Assembly: GCA_963811605.1 (NCBI GenBank)
Contig: CAWESA010000008.1
Coordinates: 499,091 to 563,090 of the forward strand
DNA length: 64,000 bases
Direction: 5' to 3'
From: CAVQLX01 sp963811605
Lineage (GTDB): Bacteria > Desulfobacterota > Binatia > DP-6
Shown here: positions 8,440 through 16,659 of the stretch, in pieces
Layout: the number at the start of each line of letters is the position of its first letter
Position numbering within the stretch: the stretch's first letter is position 1
Notes under the pieces: model-generated
The model's database searches: none
Seen by the model: the letters and a program-made list of their open reading frames with translations, nothing else
Told to the model about the DNA's origin: nothing
Position numbers and translations under genes: made by a program

Positions 8440-9984
8440 TCAGCCGGGCAGCGCCGCAGGTGTCGCCTCGCGGGCTTCCAGGTCGGCGATGGCGCGATCG
8501 AGATGGCGGCGCAGCACGTGCACGTAGTCGTAGAGCGCCTGGTGGATGACGGCCATGCTGATGGCGTCGACGAAGGCCGACGGCCGGCGGATCAGCGCCG
8601 TGGCGATCAGCGAGAGCGTGAACCACGCTCGCCGCGGGGACGCCCGCACCACCGTCCGCCAGAGAATGCGGCCGAGCAGGCGGAGCTCCGCCCGGCCGAT
8701 CGCCAGATCCTGCGTCACCTCCGCGCCCCTGCCGAGCATGTAGGCGACGGCGCGCTCGCGGAAGAGGCGGAAGTCGTAGAGCTTCGTCACCAGCTCGCGG
8801 TAGCCGCGATAGAGCTCCAGCCGCGTCATGCTGCGCGGCAGGATGTTGGAGAAGACGAACTGGTCACCGGTGGAATCGCCGAGCAGCCGGCCCTCCGCGG
8901 CCACCCGTGCGTGCAGCGGGGTCTTCGGCATGGCCTGCAGCATGCCCGTCATGGACACCGGGATGCGCGCATCCTGGATGAAGCGCAGCTGCTCGTCGAA
9001 GATGCTCGCGTCGTCGTTGTCGAAGCCGACGATCATGCCGGCCTGCACCTGGATGCCGTAGGACTGCACCTTGCGCACGCTGGCAACCAGGTCGCCGCGC
9101 AGGTTCTGGGTCTTCTTGGTCTCCTGGAGCGACGCGGGCCGCGGGCTCTCGATGCCGATGAAGACGGTGGTGAAGTGGGCGGCGTGCAGCAGGCCGAGCA
9201 GCTCGTCGTCCTGGGCGACGTTGAGCGAGACCTCGGTATTGAAGTGCATCGGATGGCCGTGGGCGGCGCTCCAATCGGCGATGGCGCGCAGCAGCTCCTT
9301 GGCGAGCTTCTTGTTGCCGATGAAGTTGTCGTCGACCAGGAAGACCTGCTTCGCGCCCAGGCGGTGGCACTCCTCGACCTCCGCCATCACCTGCTCGACG
9401 CTCTTGGCACGTGGCCGCCGGCCGTAGACCACGATGATGTCGCAGAACTCGCAGCTGAAGGGGCACCCGCGTGCAAACTGGATGGTCAGGGCGTGGTACC
9501 GCTCGACCTGGAGCAGGTCGAAGCGCGGCATGGGAGACGTGGTGAGGTCGGGCTTCTCGGCCGGGCAGTACTCCGCCTGCCATGCCCCGGCCTCGAAGTC
9601 GCGCAGAAACTGCGGCCACGTCTCCTCCGCCTCGTCGACGAACAGCACGTCCCCGTGTCCGCGCAGCTCCTCGGGGCAGAGCGACGCGTACGGTCCCCCG
9701 ACCACCACGAATCGACCGCGCGCGCGGAAGGCGTCGATGAGCTCGATCATCCGGTCCTTGTGGATGCAGTAGCCGGTGATGCCGACGATGTCGGCGTCGA
9801 TGTCGAGGTCGACCTCCTCGACGTTCTCGTCGCACAGGATGACCTCGTGCTGCCGCGGCGTGAGGCCGGCGACGGTCGGCATCGAGAGATTCGGGAAGAG
9901 GCAGCTCTTGCCGAGCGTCGGGAGGACGTGGTCATAGGTCCAGAAGCTCGGTGGATTCCGGGGCGTCACCAGGTAGATGCGCAC
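8440..9984 (-). CDS. B12-binding radical SAM protein (DUF4070 type)
   Basis: A 514-aa cobalamin-dependent radical SAM enzyme. Residues 1-150 form a B12-binding Rossmann-like domain (RIYLVTPRNPPSF, DIVGITGYCIHKDRM). The radical SAM core carries the 4Fe-4S ligands in CPFSCEFC (CxxxCxxC), followed by FLVDDNFIGNKK and FIGIESPRP. The C-terminal 200 residues fit DUF4070. The family includes methylases of lipids and other unreactive carbons (HpnP/HpnR are relatives), but the substrate is unknown. The start is the GTG at 9984 behind GGGAGGAGAGG. It is transcribed alone. Confidence 0.9.
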   Translation of the reverse strand: MRIYLVTPRNPPSFWTYDHVLPTLGKSCLFPNLSMPTVAGLTPRQHEVILCDENVEEVDLDIDADIVGITGYCIHKDRMIELIDAFRARGRFVVVGGPYASLCPEELRGHGDVLFVDEAEETWPQFLRDFEAGAWQAEYCPAEKPDLTTSPMPRFDLLQVERYHALTIQFARGCPFSCEFCDIIVVYGRRPRAKSVEQVMAEVEECHRLGAKQVFLVDDNFIGNKKLAKELLRAIADWSAAHGHPMHFNTEVSLNVAQDDELLGLLHAAHFTTVFIGIESPRPASLQETKKTQNLRGDLVASVRKVQSYGIQVQAGMIVGFDNDDASIFDEQLRFIQDARIPVSMTGMLQAMPKTPLHARVAAEGRLLGDSTGDQFVFSNILPRSMTRLELYRGYRELVTKLYDFRLFRERAVAYMLGRGAEVTQDLAIGRAELRLLGRILWRTVVRASPRRAWFTLSLIATALIRRPSAFVDAISMAVIHQALYDYVHVLRRHLDRAIADLEAREATPAALPG

Positions 9985-10171
9985 GGCCTCTCCTCCCAAC
10001 GGCGGGGGTTGCCCGCTCCTGTGTGCTTGTGCGGCACGGAAGGGGGAAGTGTCAATGGCGGTCGGGGCACGCCGGGTCCGCCGGCGTCGGTCGCGCATGG
10101 CCGGATCGGTGGTGACGTTGTCCTTGCGGCCAGCGTCCCCGGGTCGCTAGCGTGCCGCAGGAGGACCCACG

Positions 10172-10783
10172 ATGACGCGGACGCTCGGCGCATTGCTCTA
10201 CGAGGATTTCGAGCTGCTCGACCTTTTCGGCCCGCTCGAGATGTTCGGCAACATGCAGGGGACGGTGGTCGTCCGGACGGTCGCCGATCAGGCGGGACTG
10301 GTGCGCAGCGCGCAAGGCCCGCACGTCCAGGCCGACTTCGGGCTCGCGGACTGCCCGCCGCTCGACCTGCTGCTCATCCCGGGCGGCATCGGCACGCGGG
10401 CGCAGGTCGACAACGGCCGCCTGATCGACTGGCTGCGCGGACGCGCCGACCAGGTCGAGATCGCCATGACCGTGTGCACGGGAACGGCCCTGCTCGCCCA
10501 GGCGGGGCTGCTCGACGGCCGCCGGGCCACCACCAACAAGATGTTCTTCGCCTGGCCGGAAGGCACCTGGCCCGCGGTGCAGTGGGTGCGCGAGGCGCGC
10601 TGGGTCGAGGACGGCAAGTTCTGGACCTCGTCCGGGGTCTCGGCCGGCATCGACATGGCGCTCGGGGTGATCGAGCGAATCGCCGGCGTCCAGACGGCCG
10701 AGATGCTGGCGACCGCCACCGAGTACGAGTGGCACCGGGACGCCGGCTGGGATCCCTTCGCCCGCATCCACGGCCTGGTCTGA
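10172..10783 (+). CDS. DJ-1/PfpI family protein
   Basis: A 203-aa member of the class I glutamine-amidotransferase-like superfamily, close in pattern to isonitrile hydratase and related PfpI proteins. The nucleophile elbow is TVCTGTALLAQAG (Cys near residue 101), preceded by LLLIPGGIGTR, and ALLYEDFELLDLFGPLE is the typical N-terminus. An AGGAGG ribosome site lies before the ATG. A hydratase, protease or stress role cannot be separated from sequence. Confidence 0.88.
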   Translation: MTRTLGALLYEDFELLDLFGPLEMFGNMQGTVVVRTVADQAGLVRSAQGPHVQADFGLADCPPLDLLLIPGGIGTRAQVDNGRLIDWLRGRADQVEIAMTVCTGTALLAQAGLLDGRRATTNKMFFAWPEGTWPAVQWVREARWVEDGKFWTSSGVSAGIDMALGVIERIAGVQTAEMLATATEYEWHRDAGWDPFARIHGLV

Positions 10784-10797
10784 ACGCTCCAGGCGAC

Positions 10798-10832
10798 ACG
10801 GGCCCCGGCCGCGCGCAGCGACCGGGGCCCGT
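10798..10832. terminator. Hairpin between convergent genes
   Basis: An 11-bp perfect inverted repeat (ACGGGCCCCGG at 10798-10808 and CCGGGGCCCGT at 10822-10832, 13-nt loop) lies between the two convergent gene ends. It has no U-tract. Probably a bidirectional transcription-stop or mRNA-end structure. Confidence 0.55.
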
Positions 10833-10855
10833 CGACCGTGCAGCCTAGGCTGCGG

Positions 10856-12469
10856 CTACTTGCACTTGATGGTCTTGCCGGCGCTGACGCTGAGGCAGCT
10901 CGGCTTCGCCGGCGGCGTGGCCGGGAACATCGCCTCGCCGCACTGCCCCGTCGCGGCATACGGCACGTCGATCACGATCGTGCCCACCAGCGGCAGGTTG
11001 GCCGGGTTCACCGGGTAGGTGCCGTTCTTGCCCTTCACCCCGAACTTGTACTTTCCGGGGGGCGACGACTGCTTCTTGAGCTGCATCTTCTGGATGCCGT
11101 TGATCAGCGGCACCACCGTGCCGGCGTTCTTGTAGGTCCAGCTGGTGCCGCTCCCGTTGACCTTCCAGCCCACCTTGCTGGCGGTGTTGTAGGCCCCGCC
11201 CGGGATGGTGACGTCCACCGGGATGGCGCCGGTGCTGTCGATCAGCAGGAAGCGCAAGCCGTTGGAGAGCGGGTCGATGGTCGGGGTGGCGGGGACGTTG
11301 GTGAAGAAGCCCTTGAAGCTGACCTTGTCGTCGCCGGCCGGGGCCAGGAGCTTGGTGAGGGTGAGCTTCACCTTGTCCTGGCCGGTGGGGACGATGTTGG
11401 TGCACGGGTCGCAGGCGTCGCCGAGGGCGTCGGCGTCGCCGTTGGTCTGGGACGGGTTGGCGATGCTCACGCAGTTGTCGATGGCATCGCACACGGTGTC
11501 GCCGTCGGTGTCGGGCAGGCCCGTGTCCGCGGGACAGGCGGCGCTCGAGCCGGTGCAGTTCTCGGCCACGTCACAGGTGCCGGCGGACGCGCGGCACACG
11601 GTGCTCGGGGGGGCGAAGGCGTCGGTGGGACAGGCGTTGTTGACGCCGTCGCAGCTCTCGGCGACGTCGCAGACGCCGGCGCTCGCCCGGCAGACCGCCG
11701 TGCTCTTCCCGTCGGGCGGGCACACGGTGCCCGATCCGTCGCAGTTCTCGGTCACGTCGCAGTCGCCGGCGGCCGGGCGGCAGACCACGAAGGCGCCGCT
11801 CACGCTGTCCGCGGGGCAGTCCACGCCGACCCCGTCACAGCTCTCGGGCACGTCGCAATCGCCCGCGGACGGCCTGCACACGGTCGACGCGGGCGCGACG
11901 TCGTCGGCGGGACACGCCTGCCCGGCCGTTCCGGTGCAGTTCTCGGGTACGTCGCAGTCGCCGGCCGACGGGCGGCAGACGACGAAGGCGCCGCTCACGC
12001 TGTCGGCGGGACAGGGCTGGCCGGCGACGCCGGTGCAGGTCTCGTCCGGATCGCACAGGTCGCCGGAACCGGTCCGGCACACCGTGCCGATGGAGGTGAC
12101 GACATCGGCCGGGCAGGTCGTGTCCGCGCCGTCGCACACCTCGTCGGGGTCGCACGAATCACCGGAGCCGGTGCGGCAGAGGGTGCCGGCGTTGCCCGCG
12201 GGATGCGTGCACGCGCCGCCGCCGTCGCACTCGTCGGTGGTGCAGACCTCGGAGTCGGGGGTGCACGGCGTGCCGGCGAGGTCATTGCAGTCGTCGGCGG
12301 CCTCGTTGCAGGCGTCGGAGCACTCGGAGCCGGCCGTGCACGGATCGCCCGTGTGGGCGGCGCAGGCGCCGCCGCTGCACGTGTCGGTGCCGTTGCAGAA
12401 GAGCCCCCTCGTTGGCCTGTCCCGTTGATCGAGACCGCCTGCACTGCGGGGGGCCGGGTACCATGCCGA
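10856..12469 (-). CDS. Secreted-type Cys-repeat protein with disintegrin-like modules, 5' end incomplete
   Basis: The frame is open from 12469 to the stop at 10856 (up to 537 residues) but has no ATG, GTG or TTG until the GTG at 12139, inside the repeats, and no signal peptide. It starts GLFCNGTDTC, then has seven tandem modules of about 32 residues of the form CRxSxGxCDvxExCxGxxxxCPxD. Next comes a thrombospondin type 3-like stretch (DTDGDTVCDAIDNC) and a 200-residue C-terminal beta domain ending SAGKTIKCK. The module matches the core of eukaryotic disintegrin domains. Either the 5' end was lost or a frameshift lies in the G-run near 12403. It is probably extracellular and calcium-binding (inference). 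Confidence 0.7.
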   Translation of the reverse strand, partial: SAWYPAPRSAGGLDQRDRPTRGLFCNGTDTCSGGACAAHTGDPCTAGSECSDACNEAADDCNDLAGTPCTPDSEVCTTDECDGGGACTHPAGNAGTLCRTGSGDSCDPDEVCDGADTTCPADVVTSIGTVCRTGSGDLCDPDETCTGVAGQPCPADSVSGAFVVCRPSAGDCDVPENCTGTAGQACPADDVAPASTVCRPSAGDCDVPESCDGVGVDCPADSVSGAFVVCRPAAGDCDVTENCDGSGTVCPPDGKSTAVCRASAGVCDVAESCDGVNNACPTDAFAPPSTVCRASAGTCDVAENCTGSSAACPADTGLPDTDGDTVCDAIDNCVSIANPSQTNGDADALGDACDPCTNIVPTGQDKVKLTLTKLLAPAGDDKVSFKGFFTNVPATPTIDPLSNGLRFLLIDSTGAIPVDVTIPGGAYNTASKVGWKVNGSGTSWTYKNAGTVVPLINGIQKMQLKKQSSPPGKYKFGVKGKNGTYPVNPANLPLVGTIVIDVPYAATGQCGEAMFPATPPAKPSCLSVSAGKTIKCK

Positions 12470-12516
12470 TCAGGGGGCATGTCAAGGAAAAGCGACCACC
12501 CCCACGCAAGTTTGTT

Positions 12517-15500
12517 TTATGGCACGACCGTCCCCGCAAAATACTGCTCGGCGCGCGCGAAGGCTCCGATGCCCACCTGCGAGCCGGTGATGCGGCCGTT
12601 GAAGTCGTCGGCGGTGATGTGGATGCCGCCCCACAGGCGCGACTGCCCGGCCAGGTCGGCGGCGTCGTAGAACGTCGCCCACTGCAGCACCGTGTCGACG
12701 CTCGGGCCGTCCTCGAATTTGAGATATTCGTGCGCTCGTGCGTGGAACTCGCCGAGGCCGCCCGGGAAGAACACGCTGCCCGTGAAGCGCACCAGCACCT
12801 CGGCCGCCGCGCGGCTGAAGGTGCTGTGGCCGGACGTGTACCCGGGGAAGGCCGGGCTGACGAAGGTCTTGCGCTGGTACGGCACCCACTCCACCGCGCG
12901 CCGCCAGGCGATCCCGCCGATCTCGGTCGCCGGGTCGTCCGGCTCGCCGACCCAGGCGCGCAGCGCGATCTCGCCCTCGTGTCCCGCGAGCTGCGCATGC
13001 CGCTCGCCCGGCGCGGTGGTGGCGGCGGTGATGACCTCGATCAGGCCGGGCTGCAGCGGCAGTCCCTGCGGGTGGTACGACGGGCCGCCCGGGTCCGACG
13101 ATTGCCCGAGGCCGCCCGAATAGCGCACCATCGTGATGGGCCGCACCGAGTCGTACTTCCGCTTGAGTCCCCACGCCGTGATGGCCGCGTCGTGCACCGC
13201 GCCGTTGACGGCGAAGTAGAGCTTCACGTCCCACTCCAGCCGGTCGAGCACCGGCCCCGTCCCCGCGATCCGGTGCGTGGTGAGCGGATGATCCGACACC
13301 TCGTTGGCGAGCACGTTCCAGTGTCCCGGCGGCGTCTCGGAGTTGGGCCCGTCGGCCCAGAACTCGGCCAGGACGCGACCGAAATCGCCGCGCGGCACCA
13401 CGTTGGGCGCGTAGGGCTGTCCCGTGAACGGGTTCAGGGGATGCCCCGCGCCGTCGTTGGCGCCGAGCGAGTTGTTACCGAGCACCCCCGGCGAGATGTC
13501 CATCGTGACGCCGTCGGCGGTCGTCAGGTAGCTCTCGAGCTCGATCAGACGGCGCGCCGACTCCTCGTAGCCCGCGTCGTCGGCGCCGAGACGCGGTGGC
13601 GGGCCGGGATCGAGATAGACCTGGTCGGGATCCGACCGGGTGAGGGCGAACGGCGTCACCTGGTTCCAGCGCGCGCCGATGTACGACTGGACCTTGCCGG
13701 GCAGCGGGATGCCGTTCTGCGAGATGATGAGGTCGAGGGCGAGCGGCTGCCAGCGGTTCGGATCCGCCACCGCGGTCCCGGGCTGCTTCACGATCATGGG
13801 CGGATTGATCGCCACGTAGCTCGGGTCGGCGTAGTCGCCCGCCTCGTTGGCGCCGTCATTCAGGCCGAAGGCGATGACCGCCGCGGCGATGCGGTTGCCC
13901 ACCGCCGCCGGACTGTCGCCGGCCGTGCTGGTGAACGTTTCATCGTACCCGAGGGCGTAGAACTTGGCGCGCAGCTCCGCCTCGGTGGCGACCGCGCCGG
14001 GTCCGCGCGTGAAGCGGTGTGCGAGCAGGCGGAACGCCGCGAAGCTGATCGCGGCGGCCCGGGCGGCGGCGGGATCGGCCGACACGTGCGACTCGTCGGT
14101 CAGCCAGGCCGAGCCACCGCCCCCGTAGGCGCGCCAGGCGTCCCACATCGCGGCCGAGAGGTGGAACAGGTTGCGCGCGTGCACCGTCGGACGCGGCGTA
14201 TCGCGCCGGATGGCGTCGAGGAGCGTCTCGTCCCACTGGCGCGCGATCGACCGGTCGGTGACGGGACGGTCGCCGCAGTAGAGCGTGGCGACGCCGTCCT
14301 GGAAGCGGTGACAGGACGTGCCGAGCCGGTCGGCGCCGCTCAACGCCATGCAGGCGCTGCACCCGGCCTGCTCCTCGAGGCAGGTCGCGAGCTGACCGAG
14401 CGGCCTCCCCGCGCACCGCCCCGGCAGCGCCGCCGGCAGGTCGGCCGCGGCGCAGGTCTTGGCGAGCGACTTCTGCGCCTTCGCCACCGCCCGCACGATC
14501 GTCTCGCCGGACATGGCGGCCTGGCAGCCGGCGAGGTCGGCCTGTCCCCGGATGCTCCCGTGCTTCAGCCCCGACGCCTTGCACGCGTTGAACGCCTTCA
14601 GCTTGCTGGCGGCGACCTTGGCGAGCGTCTTGGCGACGGCGACCTGGCAGCGCGCGGCCGCGGGGTCGGATGCGGCGGTGCGCAGGGCGGCGTCGAGGTC
14701 CGGGCCGAAGACGTCCTGCGGCCGCAGCACGGCGGCCATCGCGGCGTTGACGGCGGCGGCGGTCGCGGGGCCGAACGTCGGCACCAGCGGGCACTTCTTC
14801 GCCGCCGCGTCGGCCGTCTTCGCGGCCGCGCCGGCGATCCGCCCCTTCGGGTCCGCGCCGAGACAGGCCTGCGCGGTCACCCCCGTCGGCAGCGCGCCGC
14901 GGGTGCCGTCGTGCACGCAGGCGACGAAGCGCTTGGCGACGGCTTTGGCGTAGCGGGCGGCGGCGGTGTTGAGGGCGACGATGCAGTCGCGCTGCTGCCG
15001 GGTCTGCTCGTCGACGCCGGGCGGCGGCTGCTCGAGCACGATGCGCTGGTCGGGTGCGATCTTCTCGCGCACCGTGCGCGTGCCGTCGGGCCAGAGCACC
15101 TCGACGCTGGCGGTGCGCCCGGCGCCGAGACCGAAGTGCGCCTCGGCGAGATCCTGCGACAGGTAGTTGCTCCCCGCCCGCACCTCGCGCAGCTGGGTGC
15201 GCCCGTCGACCGTCACCCGGATGCGCGCGCCGATGCCCTCGGTGTTGGGCGCGCGGCCGTGCAGCGCGACGTCGAGCCAGCGACCGGCGTTGCCGCCGTC
15301 GTTGCGGTAGAGGCGTCCGGGGCCCTCGCTGTTGTGCACGAAGAGGTCGAGGTCGCCGTCGCCGTCGTAGTCGAAGGCCGCGACGCCGCGCCCCTCGTCG
15401 GTATCGGCGACGCCGAGCTCGGCGGCGCGCTCGGTGAAGGTCCCGTCGCCGTTGCCCACGAACAGGCGCGACGGATCGGCGATGAACTCCGCGGTCTGCG

Positions 15501-16602
15501 GGATGTCGGCCCTGCCGAACCCGTTGACGTGGAACAGGTCGAGATCGCCGTCGTTGTCCAGGTCCTGGAACGTGCTGCCCCAGCCCCAGTACCCGACGCG
15601 GACGCCGGCCGCGTCGGTCGCGTCCTCGAAGGTGCCGTCGCCGCGGTTGCGATACAGCCGGTTGCCGGTGGTGTCCCAGTTGCCCTCGGCGACGCCGTTC
15701 GGGTCCCAGATGCTGGACACGAACCAGTCGAGGTCGCCGTCGTTGTCGTAGTCCCCGATCGCCGCGCCCATGCCGTTCCCGTCGGTGATCACCGAGGTGT
15801 CGGTGGCGAACGTGAACGTGCCGTTGCGGTTGTTGCGGTAGACGCGGGTGGTCAAGAAGTCGCCGGTCACCAGCAGATCGGGCCAGCGATCGCCGTCGAT
15901 GTCGGCGAAATTGGCCGTGAAGCTGTTGAAGTTGTCGCTCGGGCCGAGGGCGACGATGCCGGCGGCCAGCGTCACGTCGGTGAAGACGCCGGTGCCGTCG
16001 TTCTGCCAGAGATGGAACGACGAGGTGTCCGGGAAATTGAAGAACGACGTCAGCCAGTGGGTCACGAAGAGGTCGAGATCGCCGTCGTGATCGTAGTCGC
16101 CCGCGGTCGCACCGAACGTGTCACGACCCGGCGGGATGTCGATCCCGCTGGTGGCGGTGACGTCGGTGAACGTGCCGTCGCCCGCGTTGCGGAACACGGA
16201 CACGGGTGTTCCGTCGACGCCGCCGACGAAGAGGTCGAGCCGCCCGTCGCCGTCGAGATCGGCGAACAGCGGTCCCGAGCTGCGCACGCCCGTGAGCGCG
16301 ACGCCGGCCGCCTGGCCGACCTCCTCGAAGGTGCCGTCGCCGCGATTGTGGAAGAGCAGGTTGGCCCCGATGGTACCCCGCACCACGTAGAGGTCCGGCC
16401 AGCCGTCGCCGTCGTAGTCGCCGACCGCGACGCCGCCGGCGTTCTCGGACGGCTCCCGGAAGCCGGGCTCCGCGAGATAGCCGTGCTGGTAGGACAGTCC
16501 CGCCTCGGCCGTGACGTCCGTGAAATGCCAGGCGGCGTCGCTCGCCGCGGCGCGCAGGGTGAGAACGGTGCACCAGACGAGGGCCAGTCGTGCGATCCCC
16601 AT
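12517..16602 (-). CDS. FG-GAP/UnbV repeat - Cys-helical - vanadium haloperoxidase-like fusion
   Basis: A 1361-aa secreted protein with signal peptide MGIARLALVWCTVLTLRAAA. Residues 30-440 hold FG-GAP/VCBS repeats with Ca-binding DxDGDxxxD loops (YDGDGWPDLYV, DLDGDGRLDLFVGG). Residues 455-530 match the ASPIC/UnbV domain (GIGARIRVTVDGRTQLREV, HFGLG). Residues 535-720 are a Cys-containing helical module. Residues 730-1361 resemble vanadium-dependent haloperoxidases/PAP2, with vanadate-binding motifs KYDSVRPIT, YTSGHSTF and RLWGGIHIT. Each part is known separately, but this order in one chain is unusual. Predicted function: extracellular halogenation or phosphatase-like chemistry on a beta-propeller scaffold (inference). 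Confidence 0.86.
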   Translation of the reverse strand: MGIARLALVWCTVLTLRAAASDAAWHFTDVTAEAGLSYQHGYLAEPGFREPSENAGGVAVGDYDGDGWPDLYVVRGTIGANLLFHNRGDGTFEEVGQAAGVALTGVRSSGPLFADLDGDGRLDLFVGGVDGTPVSVFRNAGDGTFTDVTATSGIDIPPGRDTFGATAGDYDHDGDLDLFVTHWLTSFFNFPDTSSFHLWQNDGTGVFTDVTLAAGIVALGPSDNFNSFTANFADIDGDRWPDLLVTGDFLTTRVYRNNRNGTFTFATDTSVITDGNGMGAAIGDYDNDGDLDWFVSSIWDPNGVAEGNWDTTGNRLYRNRGDGTFEDATDAAGVRVGYWGWGSTFQDLDNDGDLDLFHVNGFGRADIPQTAEFIADPSRLFVGNGDGTFTERAAELGVADTDEGRGVAAFDYDGDGDLDLFVHNSEGPGRLYRNDGGNAGRWLDVALHGRAPNTEGIGARIRVTVDGRTQLREVRAGSNYLSQDLAEAHFGLGAGRTASVEVLWPDGTRTVREKIAPDQRIVLEQPPPGVDEQTRQQRDCIVALNTAAARYAKAVAKRFVACVHDGTRGALPTGVTAQACLGADPKGRIAGAAAKTADAAAKKCPLVPTFGPATAAAVNAAMAAVLRPQDVFGPDLDAALRTAASDPAAARCQVAVAKTLAKVAASKLKAFNACKASGLKHGSIRGQADLAGCQAAMSGETIVRAVAKAQKSLAKTCAAADLPAALPGRCAGRPLGQLATCLEEQAGCSACMALSGADRLGTSCHRFQDGVATLYCGDRPVTDRSIARQWDETLLDAIRRDTPRPTVHARNLFHLSAAMWDAWRAYGGGGSAWLTDESHVSADPAAARAAAISFAAFRLLAHRFTRGPGAVATEAELRAKFYALGYDETFTSTAGDSPAAVGNRIAAAVIAFGLNDGANEAGDYADPSYVAINPPMIVKQPGTAVADPNRWQPLALDLIISQNGIPLPGKVQSYIGARWNQVTPFALTRSDPDQVYLDPGPPPRLGADDAGYEESARRLIELESYLTTADGVTMDISPGVLGNNSLGANDGAGHPLNPFTGQPYAPNVVPRGDFGRVLAEFWADGPNSETPPGHWNVLANEVSDHPLTTHRIAGTGPVLDRLEWDVKLYFAVNGAVHDAAITAWGLKRKYDSVRPITMVRYSGGLGQSSDPGGPSYHPQGLPLQPGLIEVITAATTAPGERHAQLAGHEGEIALRAWVGEPDDPATEIGGIAWRRAVEWVPYQRKTFVSPAFPGYTSGHSTFSRAAAEVLVRFTGSVFFPGGLGEFHARAHEYLKFEDGPSVDTVLQWATFYDAADLAGQSRLWGGIHITADDFNGRITGSQVGIGAFARAEQYFAGTVVP

Positions 16603-16659
16603 ACGTCGCGGGGATATCCCGCGGCGCGTGGGCGAGGGTCAAGGTAAAACGGCCGCGAC

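Noticed and set aside
10172..10783. An intracellular protease (PfpI) function for the DJ-1-like protein
   Set aside because: The elbow VCTGT and overall length fit the isonitrile-hydratase-like branch at least as well; protease activity is not supported.
12412..16647. A very long open frame on the + strand opposite the haloperoxidase fusion
   Set aside because: It is the antisense of a GC-rich gene with intact domains on the other strand; its product is Arg/Val/Ala/Gly-rich without motifs, as GC-rich antisense frames usually are.
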